The notes: generated from the sequence alone by a model not told the origin. DNA of 33,246 bases from Streptomyces sp. (GCF_031181705.1 NZ_JAPSKN010000049.1:1-33246); one strand, 5' to 3'; shown: positions 1 to 8,657, counted from the first letter of the stretch. A program made the numbers and translations.

Positions 1-429
1 CAGGTAGAGGGACTCCTCGCCGCCGTGGGCCGGCACCCACGCCTTGTCCTGCCTGACCAGCGCGTCGCACGCCTCGATGAACGTCTCCACCGGCAGCTCC
101 GGCATCGCCAGGCGCCGCGCCGACCGCTGGAAGCGCTCGGCGTTCTTCTCCGGACGGAACGTGGCGACCGAGCCGTCGGGGCGGCGGTAGGCCTTCAGCC
201 CCTCGAAGATCTCCTGCGCGTAGTGCAGGACCGTGGTGGCCGGGTCCAGGGAGATCGGCGCGTACGGCACGAGCTGCCCGTCGTGCCAGCCGCGGCCCTC
301 CGTCCACTTGATCGTCACCATGTGGTCGGTGAAGTGGCGGCCGAACCCGGGGTTGGCCAGGATCGCCTCCCGCTCGCTGGCGGAGAGCGGGTTGGCGGAG
401 GGCTTGAGCTCGATCGTGGGCGTCGTCAT
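1..429 (-). CDS. ilvE: Branched-chain amino acid aminotransferase (N-terminal part, runs off window)
   Basis: The first 143 codons of a fold-type IV PLP aminotransferase are visible. The gene begins at the ATG whose complement is at 427-429 and is still open at base 1, so about 60% of a normal ~360-residue protein lies outside. The N-terminus contains the family segment [18 protein letters not shown] followed by [11 protein letters not shown], typical of IlvE/BCAT. The PLP lysine is not in the window. The enzyme moves the amino group between glutamate and the keto acids of Val, Leu and Ile, the last step of their synthesis and first of their breakdown. An AAGGA ribosome site (complement 439-443) lies 9 nt before the ATG. 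It follows leuB on the same strand, with a hairpin and a short Val/Leu-rich upstream frame between them. Identity is confident; partial only because of the window edge. Confidence 0.93.
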   Translation of the reverse strand, partial: MTTPTIELKPSANPLSASEREAILANPGFGRHFTDHMVTIKWTEGRGWHDGQLVPYAPISLDPATTVLHYAQEIFEGLKAYRRPDGSVATFRPEKNAERFQRSARRLAMPELPVETFIEACDALVRQDKAWVPAHGGEESLYL

Positions 430-438
430 GGGTTGATG

Positions 439-489
439 TCCTTCACCGGTTGTAGTGACGGGCCGCGCTCGGTACCGCTCTGGTGAGGA
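439..489 (-). promoter_or_regulatory. Possible ilvE RBS-sequestering stem
   Basis: On the ilvE-sense strand TCCTCACC (489 down to 482, inside the Val-Leu-Thr codons of the leader frame) is complementary to GGTGAAGGA (447 down to 439), giving eight base pairs with one bulged A. The 3' arm contains the AAGGA ribosome site of ilvE. A ribosome paused on the Val/Leu codons would cover the 5' arm and free the site. One that reaches the leader stop codon would also melt the stem, so the direction of control is not settled by sequence alone. Confidence 0.4.
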
Positions 490-520
490 CCAGTGCTAGG
501 ACGTCCGAGCATTCCCTCAT
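443..520 (-). CDS. Putative branched-chain-responsive leader peptide upstream of ilvE (25 aa)
   Basis: A 25-codon frame starts at an ATG (complement 518-520) seven bases after a GAGG ribosome site and stops at TGA (443-445), only 13 nt before the ilvE ATG. Residues 7-12 read VLALVL, a run of Val and Leu codons (GTC CTA GCA CTG GTC CTC). That composition is what a ribosome-stalling leader for a branched-chain gene needs. The stop codon lies inside the ilvE ribosome-site stem described separately. A GATAAT hexamer (complement 539-544) could be the -10 of a promoter giving a short transcript leader, but no good -35 is seen. I know of no described ilvE leader peptide in this group. It could be a chance frame; the Leu/Val run, RBS and position make chance less likely. 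Confidence 0.55.
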   Translation of the reverse strand: MRECSDVLALVLTRAVPSAARHYNR

Positions 521-599
521 TCCGCGGCCTCACGTTCGATTATCGCCCGGGGGCGGAGGCGGAAGGAACGGGCTGAAATCCGGCCCGGTGGTCGATGGT

Positions 600-636
600 C
601 GCACCCGGCGGGAACATGCGGAAGCCGCCGGGTGCG
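600..636. terminator. Strong hairpin between leuB and ilvE
   Basis: A perfect 12-bp inverted repeat, CGCACCCGGCGG (600-611) and CCGCCGGGTGCG (625-636), has a 13-nt loop and lies 38 bases past the leuB stop. There is no T-run, as is common for Streptomyces terminators. It probably ends the leuB transcript and separates it from ilvE. Confidence 0.65.
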
Positions 637-674
637 GATGCGACCCGGCGGCTTGCGGAGAGTGCGGCGGCGGG

Positions 675-1718
675 TCAGCCGGCTACGCGTACGGCGAGGG
701 CGTCACCGATCTCCGAGGTGGAACGGGCGGGCTTGCCGGTGCGCTCGGCGAGGTCGGCGGCGACCGCCTCGTCGATGCGCGCGGCCTCGGCCTCCCAGCC
801 GAGGTGGCGCAGCAGCAGGGCGACGGACAGCACGGTGGCGGTCGGGTCGGCCTTGCCCTGGCCGGCGATGTCCGGGGCCGAGCCGTGCACGGGCTCGAAC
901 ATCGAGGGGAACTCGCCGGACGGGTTGATGTTCCCGCTCGCGGCGACGCCGATGCCACCGGAGACGGCCGCGGCGAGGTCGGTGACGATGTCGCCGAAGA
1001 GGTTGTCGGTGACGATGACGTCGAACCGCTCGGGCTGCGTGACGAGGTAGATCGTCGCCGCGTCCACGTGCATGTACTCGGTGGTGACCTCGGGGTACTC
1101 CGCGGCCACCTTGTTGAAGACGTTCGTCCACAGGTGGCCGGCGAAGGTCAGCACGTTGTTCTTGTGGATCAGTGCCAGCTTCTTGCGCGGGCGGGCCTGG
1201 GCACGCGCGAAGGCGTCCCGGACCACACGCTCCACGCCGAAGGCCGTGTTCACCGAGACCTCGGTGGCGACCTCGTGCTCGGTGCCCTTGCGGATCGTGC
1301 CGCCGTTGCCGGTGTACGGGCCCTCGGTGCCCTCGCGGACCACGACGAAGTCGATGGCCGGCTCGCCCTTGAGGGGCGTGTCCACGCCCGGCAGCAGCTT
1401 CGAGGGGCGCAGGTTGACGTGGTGGTCGAAGGCGAAGCGGAGCTTGAGCAGGAAGCCGCGCTCCAGGACGCCGGACGGCACGGAGGGGTCGCCGATCGCG
1501 CCGAGCAGGATGGCGTCGTGCTGCTTCAGGGCGTCGAGGTCGGCGTCGGTGAGGGTCTCACCGGTGGCGTGGAAGCGCCGGGCGCCGAAGTCGTACTCCT
1601 TGGTCTCCAGCTTCACATCCTGCGGAAGGACGGCGGAGAGGACCTTCAGGCCTTCGGCCACGACCTCCTGGCCGATGCCGTCACCGGGGATCACTGCGAG
1701 ATTGATGCTGCGAGACAT
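675..1718 (-). CDS. leuB: 3-isopropylmalate dehydrogenase
   Basis: This 347-residue protein is full length for the bacterial family. It opens with [19 protein letters not shown], the usual N-terminus of isocitrate/isopropylmalate dehydrogenases. It carries the LLGAIGDP segment, [13 protein letters not shown], the [10 protein letters not shown] substrate loop, [20 protein letters not shown] with the metal-binding aspartates, and [19 protein letters not shown] for the cofactor. It oxidises and decarboxylates 3-isopropylmalate with NAD in the leucine branch, in the cytoplasm. The ATG is supported by an upstream GGAG/AGGG stretch and by the conserved N-terminus. It is divergent from the phosphatase gene; the 143-bp gap between them holds an inverted repeat. 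Downstream comes a hairpin, then ilvE. Confidence 0.96.
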   Translation of the reverse strand: MSRSINLAVIPGDGIGQEVVAEGLKVLSAVLPQDVKLETKEYDFGARRFHATGETLTDADLDALKQHDAILLGAIGDPSVPSGVLERGFLLKLRFAFDHHVNLRPSKLLPGVDTPLKGEPAIDFVVVREGTEGPYTGNGGTIRKGTEHEVATEVSVNTAFGVERVVRDAFARAQARPRKKLALIHKNNVLTFAGHLWTNVFNKVAAEYPEVTTEYMHVDAATIYLVTQPERFDVIVTDNLFGDIVTDLAAAVSGGIGVAASGNINPSGEFPSMFEPVHGSAPDIAGQGKADPTATVLSVALLLRHLGWEAEAARIDEAVAADLAERTGKPARSTSEIGDALAVRVAG

Positions 1719-1755
1719 GCGGGCACCCTACTCCTCGTCCCATGGGATGACACGA

Positions 1756-1776
1756 GGTGTCCGTGATGCGGACACC
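1756..1776. promoter_or_regulatory. Inverted repeat in the leuB / phosphatase divergent promoter region
   Basis: Eight-base arms GGTGTCCG (1756-1763) and CGGACACC (1769-1776) flank TGATG. The site lies 38 bases upstream of leuB and 86 upstream of the phosphatase start, where an operator for either gene would be expected. No T-run follows, so an operator is likelier than a terminator. The regulator is unknown. Confidence 0.5.
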
Positions 1777-1861
1777 CGCCCGGATGGCGGCACGCGGCCG
1801 TCGCCCGCCGTTCACCCGTATGTGTTGCGGCCGTTGGCCTCCGCTGGGAAGTTCACTGGCC

Positions 1862-3439
1862 ATGGAGATCCCCCACTTCGGCATCCCGCCCGAGCTCGCC
1901 CGCCGGATGAGCATGGCGGAGCAGCACGAGTACCTGCGGACGCGACTGTCGCGGCGGCGCACACTGGTGACCGCGGGCGCGGTGGCGAGCGGGCTGCTGA
2001 CCGGTTGCGGCCCCGGTTCGAAGGCCGGGCAGGCGGGCGCCACGGCGACGGGGAGTCCCGCGCCGAGCACGTCGAAGGCGCCCGGCTCCTTCATCACGCC
2101 CTTCGGCCGCCACCTCGCCTTCGGGGCCGACCCCAAGACGCAGATGCGGATCTCCTGGCAGGTGCCGCTCGCGGTGCGCACGCCCTACGTCCGGGTCGGC
2201 CTGCGCCCCGACGACCTCGGCCGCAAGGTCGAGGCCGAGCTGCGCGATCTGCGCACCCCGGAGCTGAAGGGTGTACGGCCGGCGGTCGAGCAGTACTACC
2301 TGCACGCGGCGCTGGACGGCCTGCGCCCGGACACGACGTACTACTACGGCGTCGGCCACGAGGGCTTCGACCCGGCGTCCCCCCGGCACCGGTCGACCGT
2401 GACGTCCTTCCGCACGGCGCCCGCGCGTCCGCCCGAGCGGTTCGTGTTCACCGCCTTCGGCGACCAGGGCGTCGGTGCGGAGGCGGCGCTCAACGACCGC
2501 ACGCTGCTGCGCGAGAAGCCCGCCTTCCACCTCCACGCGGGCGACATCTGCTACGCCGACCCGACCGGCAGGGGCAAGGAGTCGGACGTGTTCGACGCGA
2601 GCCAGTGGGACCGGTTCCTGAAGCAGACCGAGCCGGTGGCCCGGTCGGTGCCGTGGATGGTGACGACCGGCAACCACGACATGGAGGCCTGGTACTCCCC
2701 GGACGGCTACGGCGGTCAACTCGCCCGTTTCTCCCTGCCGGAGAGCGGTTTCGACGCGCGCACGGCACCGGGCGTGTACGCCTTCACCTACGGCAACGTC
2801 GGTGTGATCGCGCTCGACGCGAACGACGTGTCGTACGAGATCCCCGCCAACTTCGGCTACACGCAGGGCAGGCAGACGCGGTGGCTGGACCGCACGCTCG
2901 CCGAGTTGAGGTCCGCGGCGGACGTCGACTTCATCGTCGTCTTCTTCCACCACTGCGCGTACTCGACGTCCACGCACGCCTCCGACGGCGGGGTGCGCGC
3001 CGCGTGGCTGCCGCTGTTCGCCCGGTACGAGGTCGACCTGGTCGTCAACGGGCACAACCACGTCTACGAGCGGACCGACGCCATCCGGGGCGGCGAGGTG
3101 GGCAGGCCGGTACCGGTCGGCGGCACGACCGATCCGCGGCGGGACGGGATCGTCTACGTCACCGCGGGCGGCGGCGGCAAGGAGCTGTACGGCTTCCCGG
3201 GCGGGGTGAAGGAGAGCTATGAGGGGAACACCACCCGCCACGAGCCCGTGGACACGTTCCGCTGGACCAGGTCGCGGGAGACGCGGGCGGAGTCGGTGCA
3301 GTGGTCGCGGGTGCGCTACCGGGGCTTCTCGTTCCTCTCGGTGGAGGCGGTGAGCGGCGCCGCGCCGAGGCTGAAGGTGTCGGCGCTGGCGTCGAACGGC
3401 GAGCGGATCGACCACTTCGAGGTGCGGCGCGGGGCGTGA
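1862..3439 (+). CDS. Secreted purple-acid-phosphatase-like metallophosphoesterase
   Basis: This is a 525-residue protein from the ATG at 1862, chosen because a GGGAA ribosome site lies about 11 nt upstream and the protein then begins with a proper export signal; the frame is open 35 codons further upstream. Residues 31-33 are RRR, then a hydrophobic stretch and an LTGC lipobox (46-49), suggesting Tat export and lipid anchoring. A fibronectin-like N-terminal purple acid phosphatase domain is followed by the catalytic domain, with metal ligands in HAGDICYAD (Asp228), GNHD (Asn271/His272), FFHHCAYS and NGHNHVYER (His398/His400). A short C-terminal domain follows. It should hydrolyse phosphate monoesters outside the cell; the substrate cannot be read. 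It ends at a hairpin shared with the convergent small gene. Confidence 0.88.
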   Translation: MEIPHFGIPPELARRMSMAEQHEYLRTRLSRRRTLVTAGAVASGLLTGCGPGSKAGQAGATATGSPAPSTSKAPGSFITPFGRHLAFGADPKTQMRISWQVPLAVRTPYVRVGLRPDDLGRKVEAELRDLRTPELKGVRPAVEQYYLHAALDGLRPDTTYYYGVGHEGFDPASPRHRSTVTSFRTAPARPPERFVFTAFGDQGVGAEAALNDRTLLREKPAFHLHAGDICYADPTGRGKESDVFDASQWDRFLKQTEPVARSVPWMVTTGNHDMEAWYSPDGYGGQLARFSLPESGFDARTAPGVYAFTYGNVGVIALDANDVSYEIPANFGYTQGRQTRWLDRTLAELRSAADVDFIVVFFHHCAYSTSTHASDGGVRAAWLPLFARYEVDLVVNGHNHVYERTDAIRGGEVGRPVPVGGTTDPRRDGIVYVTAGGGGKELYGFPGGVKESYEGNTTRHEPVDTFRWTRSRETRAESVQWSRVRYRGFSFLSVEAVSGAAPRLKVSALASNGERIDHFEVRRGA

Positions 3440-3448
3440 GGCCCCGCA

Positions 3449-3469
3449 CCGCACCCCGGTCGGGTGCGG
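3449..3469. terminator. Bidirectional terminator hairpin
   Basis: Perfect 8-bp stem CCGCACCC / GGGTGCGG with loop CGGTC, between the stop of the phosphatase (3439) and the stop of the convergent small gene (3489). Confidence 0.75.
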
Positions 3470-3488
3470 CTCCCGGTCCTGGCGCGGC

Positions 3489-3620
3489 TCAGTGGCCGGT
3501 GGATCCGCCGTTGTCCCTGCGGTCGAGGGCGCGCTGCAGGGCGGCGGCGGCGTTCTTCCGGTCGGACTCGGTCGTGCGGGAAACGTGACGGACTCGGCGG
3601 CGGGCGGTCGTCTCGGGCAT
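3489..3620 (-). CDS. Small basic protein of unknown function (43 aa)
   Basis: A 43-codon gene starts at the ATG complementary to 3618-3620, with an AAGGAG ribosome site at complement 3631-3636. The frame is open 31 codons further upstream, but that extension is Pro/Ser/Arg filler with no ribosome site. The body is basic and helical-looking (ARRRVRHVSR, then DRKNAAAALQRALDRRDN) with no membrane segment, signal or cysteine. I recognise no domain and assign no function. The sharp switch from disordered filler to an ordered charged helix at the ATG, plus the ribosome site and shared terminator, support a real gene. Confidence 0.62.
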   Translation of the reverse strand: MPETTARRRVRHVSRTTESDRKNAAAALQRALDRRDNGGSTGH

Positions 3621-3866
3621 GGGACATCGGCTCCTTCGACAGCACGGAGTGCGAGGGGAGGGTTTCGAGACGCCGGATGGGGCGGGGAGCGGTGCCGCAG
3701 GGATTGCCTGCACGGGGACCGGCTCACGACCGCCATTCGCTGGGTCGAGCGAGACGTTCGGCTCCTACAAAGCTAAGGGAGGCCGGAGCGTCTGTCTCCA
3801 CAATTACTCGGACTTCCTACTATCTGAGACGGTGGACCGGGTCACACCCCGCCGGCCTGCGGATCC
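3621..3866. promoter_or_regulatory. Intergenic region with an AT-richer island
   Basis: This 246-bp gap lies upstream of the small gene. Bases ~3765-3835 are clearly less GC-rich than the rest of the window and include CACAATTACTCGGACTTCCT and CTACTATCTGAG on the plus strand. This is the likely promoter and 5' leader of the small gene on the minus strand (CTTAGCTTTG at about 3769-3778 resembles a -10 region). No hexamer pair is convincing. Confidence 0.35.
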
Positions 3867-4400
3867 TCAGAGCACGTCCCCGTCACGCCAGTCGAAGAGC
3901 AGTTCCTCCCCGGGATCGGCCGCGAGAGCGGGCCACAGATAGGTGCTGCCTTCCTCGTCCGGCAGGCGGACGCCGCCGTCCGGGCCCAGGGCGTGGATCC
4001 GCCCGGGCCAGGTCCGCCAGCCGCGGGCCGTGTAGAGCGCGGCGCCGTCGTCGCTCGCGGACAGGGCCCCGACGTCGTAGGCGCGCAGCACGATCTCCTC
4101 CAGGGCGCCCATGACCGCGCCGCCGAGCCCGCGCCGCCGCACGTCGCGGCGTACGGCGACGCCCTCCACGTAGCCGACGCGCAGCCAGCGCCCCCGGTGG
4201 CGGGCCCGGCGCATGACCACCGCCCCGTGCGCGGCGAGCCCGTGCCCGTCGTGCACCAGGGCGTGCATGCCGCCCAGGGTGTGGTCCCAGTCGTCGTCGC
4301 CGAAGTCGCCGTCGAAGGCGTCGTGCAGCAGGCCGCGCACGGCGGAGAGCTCCGCCGGGGTGAGCCGGGCGGTGTGGTCGGTGCGCACTCGGGTGGTCAT
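3867..4400 (-). CDS. AAC(2')-I-type aminoglycoside N-acetyltransferase homologue (GNAT)
   Basis: This 177-residue protein is the length of the AAC(2')-I family. It keeps that family's diagnostic blocks in order: DDWDHTLGGMHALV, then GYVEGVAVRRDVRRRGLGG (the acetyl-CoA-binding R/Q-x-x-G-x-G/A loop), ALSASDDGAALYTARGW, and the C-terminal FDWRDGDVL. By memory these align well with the chromosomal mycobacterial AAC(2') proteins. Known members acetylate the 2'-amino group of aminoglycosides such as gentamicin and tobramycin. Whether this protein confers resistance or has a housekeeping substrate is not shown. There is only a weak ribosome site before the ATG, and a CATACT hexamer ends 9 nt upstream of it, so a leaderless transcript is possible. 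It sits just behind the P5C dehydrogenase terminator on the same strand. Confidence 0.85.
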   Translation of the reverse strand: MTTRVRTDHTARLTPAELSAVRGLLHDAFDGDFGDDDWDHTLGGMHALVHDGHGLAAHGAVVMRRARHRGRWLRVGYVEGVAVRRDVRRRGLGGAVMGALEEIVLRAYDVGALSASDDGAALYTARGWRTWPGRIHALGPDGGVRLPDEEGSTYLWPALAADPGEELLFDWRDGDVL

Positions 4401-4439
4401 CGCCCCAGTATGCGAAGGGCGCAGGCGTCCCGGAACACG

Positions 4440-4473
4440 CCGGCGGGCCGGGCCCGGGGGCCCGGCCCGCCGG
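4440..4473. terminator. Terminator after the proline-catabolism operon
   Basis: A perfect 16-bp inverted repeat, CCGGCGGGCCGGGCCC (4440-4455) and GGGCCCGGCCCGCCGG (4458-4473), lies 12 bases past the P5C dehydrogenase stop. It also insulates the following acetyltransferase gene from read-through. Confidence 0.85.
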
Positions 4474-4485
4474 TGCGTCCGGGTC

Positions 4486-6117
4486 TCAGCCCATGTGCGG
4501 GTAGGTGTAGTCGGTCGGCGGGACCAGCGTCTCCTTGATGGCGCGGGTCAGGGTCCAGCGCATCAGGTTCTGCGGAGCGCCGGCCTTGTCGTTGGTACCG
4601 GAGGCACGGCCACCGCCGAAGGGCTGCTGGCCGACGACGGCGCCGGTGGACTTGTCGTTGATGTAGAAGTTGCCGGCCGCGTAGCGCAGCTTGTCCGCCG
4701 TGTAGGCGGCGGCCGCGCGGTCGTTCGCGATGACCGAGCCGGTCAGGGCGTAGTCGGAGACGGCCTCCATCTGAGTCAGCATCTCGTCGTACTTGTCGTC
4801 CTCGTAGACGTACACGGCGAGGATCGGGCCGAAGTACTCGGTGCGGAAGACCTCGTTGTCGGGGTCGGTGCACTCGATGACGGTCGGGCGGACGAAGTAG
4901 CCCTCGGAGTCGTCGTAGGTGCCGCCCGCGACGATCGTGCAGGAGGCGTCCTGCCTGGCCCGGTCGATGGCGGCCTTGTTCTTGGCGAAGGCGCGCTCGT
5001 CGATGACGGCGCCGATGAAGTTCGACAGGTCGGTGACGTCACCCATCCTGATGCCGTCGACCTCGGCGGCGAACTCCTCCTTGAAGCCGGAGTTCCAGAT
5101 GGAGGCGGGGATGTAGGCCCGGGAGGTGGCGCTGCACTTCTGGCCCTGGTACTCGAAGGCACCGCGGGTCAGGGCCGTCTTCAGGATCGCCGGGTCGGCC
5201 GACGGGTGGGCGACGAGGAAGTCCTTGCCGCCGGTCTCGCCGACCAGACGGGGATAGGTGCGGTACTTCTCGATGTTGTTGCCGACCGTCTTCCACAGGT
5301 ACTGGAAGGTCTTGGTCGAGCCGGTGAAGTGGATGCCGGCCAGCTCGCGGTGTTCCAGGGCGACCTTGGAGACCTCGATGCCGTCGCCGGTGACCAGGTT
5401 GATGACGCCCTTGGGCAGGCCGGCCTCCTCCAGCAGCTGCATCAGCAGCACGGCGGCGTGGGTCTGCGTCGGGGACGGCTTCCAGACGACGACGTTGCCC
5501 ATGAGGGCCGGGGCGGTCGGCAGGTTGCCGGCGATGGCGGTGAAGTTGAAGGGCGTGATCGCGTAGACGAAGCCCTCCAGCGGCCGGTGGTCCAGCCGGT
5601 TCCACACGCCCGGGGCGTTGGCCGGAGGCTGCTCGGCGAGCAGCTTGCGGGCGTAGGAGACGTTGAAGCGCCAGAAGTCGACCAGCTCGCAGGGCGTGTC
5701 GATCTCGGCCTGCTGGGCGGTCTTGGACTGGCCGAGCATGGTGGAGGCGGCGAGCGTCTCGCGCCAGGGGCCGGCCAGCAGCTCTGCGGCGCGCAGGATG
5801 ATCGCCGCGCGGTCGTCGAAGGACAGCGCGCGCCAGGCGGGCGCGGCGGCCAGGGCCGCGTCGATGGCGTCCCGGGCGTCCGCCTGCGTGGCGTTGCGGT
5901 AGGTGCCGAGCACGGCCTTGTGGTTGTGCGGCTGGACGACCTGGAAGGCCTCGCCGCCGCCCATGCGCTTCTCGCCGCCGATGGTGCAGGGCAGGTCGAC
6001 GGGGTTGTCGGCCAGCTCCTTCAGCTTGGCCTCCAGCCGGGCCCGCTCGGGCGAGCCGGGGGCGTAGCCGCGCACCGGCTCGTTGACGGGGGTGGGGACC
6101 TGGGTCACAGCGTCCAT
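4486..6117 (-). CDS. pruA: L-glutamate gamma-semialdehyde (1-pyrroline-5-carboxylate) dehydrogenase
   Basis: This 543-residue aldehyde dehydrogenase is of the stand-alone P5C dehydrogenase type. It has [22 protein letters not shown] (cofactor and substrate lobe), [20 protein letters not shown] with general base Glu294, and [12 protein letters not shown] with the nucleophile Cys328. [14 protein letters not shown] and [17 protein letters not shown] near the C-terminus complete the fold. It oxidises glutamate semialdehyde to glutamate with NAD, the second step of proline degradation. It lies 37 nt behind proline dehydrogenase with its own AAGGAG site, so the two form an operon; the strong hairpin at 4440-4473 closes it. 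The name could equally be rocA or putA2 in other nomenclatures. Confidence 0.95.
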   Translation of the reverse strand: MDAVTQVPTPVNEPVRGYAPGSPERARLEAKLKELADNPVDLPCTIGGEKRMGGGEAFQVVQPHNHKAVLGTYRNATQADARDAIDAALAAAPAWRALSFDDRAAIILRAAELLAGPWRETLAASTMLGQSKTAQQAEIDTPCELVDFWRFNVSYARKLLAEQPPANAPGVWNRLDHRPLEGFVYAITPFNFTAIAGNLPTAPALMGNVVVWKPSPTQTHAAVLLMQLLEEAGLPKGVINLVTGDGIEVSKVALEHRELAGIHFTGSTKTFQYLWKTVGNNIEKYRTYPRLVGETGGKDFLVAHPSADPAILKTALTRGAFEYQGQKCSATSRAYIPASIWNSGFKEEFAAEVDGIRMGDVTDLSNFIGAVIDERAFAKNKAAIDRARQDASCTIVAGGTYDDSEGYFVRPTVIECTDPDNEVFRTEYFGPILAVYVYEDDKYDEMLTQMEAVSDYALTGSVIANDRAAAAYTADKLRYAAGNFYINDKSTGAVVGQQPFGGGRASGTNDKAGAPQNLMRWTLTRAIKETLVPPTDYTYPHMG

Positions 6118-6154
6118 GTTTTCCGTAACTCCTTAACTGAGCGGCGGTTCGGTC

Positions 6155-7081
6155 TCAGCCCTTGGTGAGCATGCTTCGGGCGAAGAAGCGCAGGTTGGCC
6201 GGCTTCTCCGCGAGGCGCCTCATGAAGTAGCCGTACCAGTCGGTGCCGTACGCGGTGTAGACGCGCATGCGGTGGCCCTCGGCGGCCAGCCGGAGGTGCT
6301 CCTCGGCGCGGATGCCGTAGAGCATCTGGAACTCGTAGTCGCCGGGCTTGCGCCCGGCCCGGTGGGCGAGCTCCTGGGCGATGGCGATCAGGCGCGGGTC
6401 GTGGGACCCGATCATCGGGTACCCCTCGCCCTCCATCAGCGTCCGCAGGATCCGCACGTACGCCCGGTCGATCTCGCGCTTGTCCTGGTACGCGACCGAG
6501 GCGGGCTCCTTGTACGCGCCCTTGACCAGGCGGACCCGGCTGCCGCTCGCGGCGAGGCGGCGGGCGTCGTCCCCGGTGCGGAAGAGGTAGGCCTGGATGA
6601 CGCAGCCGGTCTGCGGGAAGTCCTTCCGCAGCTCCTCGTGGATGGCGAACATCGAGTCGAGGGTGGTGTGGTCCTCGGCGTCCAGGGTGACCGTGGTGCC
6701 GATCTCGGCGGCGGCCTCGACGACCGGCCGGACGTTCTTCAGGGCCAGCTCGTGGCCGCCGGTGAGGGCCTGGCCGAACATCGACAGCTTCACGGACATC
6801 TCGGCGCGGGTGCCGAGCTCCAGCGGCTTGAGGCGGTCGATCAGCTCCAGGTAGGCGTCCCGGGCGGCGGCGGCCTGCTCCGGGCTGGTGATGTCCTCGC
6901 CGACGACGTCCATCGTGAGCTCCAGGCCCTGCCCGGCGAGGTCCCGGATGACGGGGACGATGTCGTCGACGTCCTCGCCGGGGATGAAACGGTCGACGAC
7001 CTGCTTGGTCACCGGAGCCGCCGAGATCAGACGTCGCATCCGGTCGCTGCGGGACGCGGCGAGAATCACGGGACCCAGCAC
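6155..7081 (-). CDS. putB: Proline dehydrogenase
   Basis: I start this protein at the GTG complementary to 7079-7081, because GGAGG lies six bases upstream and the protein then has the usual ~308 residues; the frame is open 42 codons further but that extension is not protein-like. It is a monofunctional PutB-type TIM-barrel flavoenzyme. Signs are VSVKLSMFG-like text (EMSVKLSMFGQAL), TVTLDAEDHTTLDSM, GCVIQAYLFRTGDDA, RVRLVKGAYKEP, MIGSHDPRL, EFQMLYGIR and the C-terminal VYTAYGTDWYGYFMRRLAEKPAN carrying the substrate arginines. It oxidises proline to pyrroline-5-carboxylate, passing electrons through FAD to the membrane quinone pool. It is first in the operon with P5C dehydrogenase and divergent from the PucR-type regulator. 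Confidence 0.93.
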   Translation of the reverse strand: MLGPVILAASRSDRMRRLISAAPVTKQVVDRFIPGEDVDDIVPVIRDLAGQGLELTMDVVGEDITSPEQAAAARDAYLELIDRLKPLELGTRAEMSVKLSMFGQALTGGHELALKNVRPVVEAAAEIGTTVTLDAEDHTTLDSMFAIHEELRKDFPQTGCVIQAYLFRTGDDARRLAASGSRVRLVKGAYKEPASVAYQDKREIDRAYVRILRTLMEGEGYPMIGSHDPRLIAIAQELAHRAGRKPGDYEFQMLYGIRAEEHLRLAAEGHRMRVYTAYGTDWYGYFMRRLAEKPANLRFFARSMLTKG

Positions 7082-7272
7082 GGGGCACCTCCAGAGCACA
7101 GGCAACGTGAGGGCCGTGTCCCAGGCGGATGATGCCTCGGACACGGCACGGAGAACCACCGTGAAACCTAAGGATCCCTCCGATCGTCGGCCATCGACAG
7201 CTGTCACGCATCCGTGCCGCAGATCTCAGACAGATGTATGAAGGCGCCCCGGTGGTGGGGGACAATGCCCGG

Positions 7273-8556
7273 GTGACGCCGGAACACAGGGGTGACTACC
7301 AGGAGCTGGTCGACGAGATCTCGGAGCTGCTCGGCGCGCCCGCGACGCTGGAGAACCGCGACTTCGAGCTGATCGCCTTCGGGGCGTACGACAGCGAGGG
7401 CGACCTCGATCCGTCGGCCCTGGACCCGGTGCGCACCCGCTCGATCCTCACCCGCCGCTCGACCGCGGCGGTCCGGGCCTGGTTCGAGGGCTTCGGCATC
7501 ACCCGCGCGACGGGGCCGGTCCGTATCCCTCCGACTCCCCAGGCGGGCGTCTACCGTGGCCGGATCTGCCTGCCCGTCCGCCACCGGAACGTGGTCCACG
7601 GCTACGTCTGGCTGCTGGACGACGATCCCGGCCCGAGCGAACGGCAGCTGGTGGACGCCATGGCGGTGACGGCCCGGATCGGCGCCCTGCTCGCCGACGA
7701 GGCCCAGCACGGTGCGGACCTCAGCCGCGAGCTGAGAGCGGTGCTCACCGCGGAGCGGGACTGGCAGCGCGACATGGCCGTCGCCGAGCTGCGCACGGCG
7801 CTCGGTCCCCGGGCCGACGCCCCGCACACCGTGGTGTGTGTCGCGCCCTGGCCCTCGGCCGACCCCGACGACGCGCCGTCGGTGCGCACGATGCCGGGCG
7901 CGGCGGCGCTGTGCACGCTGCCGTGGGGGGCGTCGTCCCAGTGCGTGGCGGTCCTGATCCGGCTGCGCTCGGCGGACGTCCTGACCCCGGCGACGACGGC
8001 GGCGGGACGCCTGCTGGAACGGGCGCGCGGCGCGACGGCCCCAGGCGCCGACGGGGGCGGTGCGGCGGGTGGCGCCACGAGCCGGGCGGTGAGCACCGGC
8101 CCGCAGGCGGCGGCCGGCCCGGCCGCCGGTGTCGCCACCGCCACGTCCGGGCTCGCCGGGCTGGGAACCGCCTGGCGGGAGGCGTCGGCGGCGGCCTGTG
8201 CCGCGCTCGCGGAGCCCCGGCTCGGGCCGGTCGCCGAGTGGACGGCGATCGGGCCGTTCCGGCTGCTCACGGCGTTGCCTCCGGAGGTGGCCCGGGACCC
8301 CGCCGTGCGGACGCTGCTCTTCCCCGCCCACCGGGAACTCGCCCGCACCGCCGAGGTCTACCTCGACTGCGCCGGGCAGGCCGCCCGGGCCGCCGCCGAG
8401 CTGGGGGTCCACCGCCAGACGCTGTACTACCGCCTGTCCCGGATCGAGAAGCTGACCGGCCTGGACCTCGACGACGGCGAGGACCGGCTGCTGCTGCACA
8501 TGGCGCTGAAGGGAGCCCGGCTCTCCCCCGGTGAGGCCACAGGGCCGACCGGGTGA
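7273..8556 (+). CDS. PucR/CdaR-family transcriptional regulator of proline catabolism
   Basis: This is a 427-residue regulator. I use the GTG at 7273, about ten bases after GGGGGA; an in-frame ATG at 7234 is possible but has no ribosome site. The N-terminal part ([20 protein letters not shown], then [21 protein letters not shown]) resembles the sensor half of PucR-type regulators. The centre around residues 260-300 is an Ala/Gly-rich linker. The C-terminus [26 protein letters not shown] is the helix-turn-helix of the family. It is divergent from the proline dehydrogenase gene with a 191-bp gap, so proline-dependent control of that operon is the natural inference; activator versus repressor cannot be told. 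Confidence 0.85.
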   Translation: MTPEHRGDYQELVDEISELLGAPATLENRDFELIAFGAYDSEGDLDPSALDPVRTRSILTRRSTAAVRAWFEGFGITRATGPVRIPPTPQAGVYRGRICLPVRHRNVVHGYVWLLDDDPGPSERQLVDAMAVTARIGALLADEAQHGADLSRELRAVLTAERDWQRDMAVAELRTALGPRADAPHTVVCVAPWPSADPDDAPSVRTMPGAAALCTLPWGASSQCVAVLIRLRSADVLTPATTAAGRLLERARGATAPGADGGGAAGGATSRAVSTGPQAAAGPAAGVATATSGLAGLGTAWREASAAACAALAEPRLGPVAEWTAIGPFRLLTALPPEVARDPAVRTLLFPAHRELARTAEVYLDCAGQAARAAAELGVHRQTLYYRLSRIEKLTGLDLDDGEDRLLLHMALKGARLSPGEATGPTG

Positions 8557-8657
8557 GACCCGTCGCCCGCTCGGGCGGTTCACGGGACGGACCCGTGCCG
8601 TCGCACACCCGCACGGTCACGGTTCTCCCGGTGTGCCATCGGCTGGGAGGAGCTCAC

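Noticed and set aside
483..1766. Long plus-strand frame opposite leuB
   Set aside because: Low-complexity Gly/Arg/Val text, no ribosome site; leuB on the other strand is complete.
4213..6168. Open frame of about 650 codons on the strand opposite P5C dehydrogenase
   Set aside because: Its composition is Gly/Val/Asp-rich filler without domains, as expected of the mirror of a GC-rich gene; the minus-strand frame holds the full enzyme with catalytic residues.
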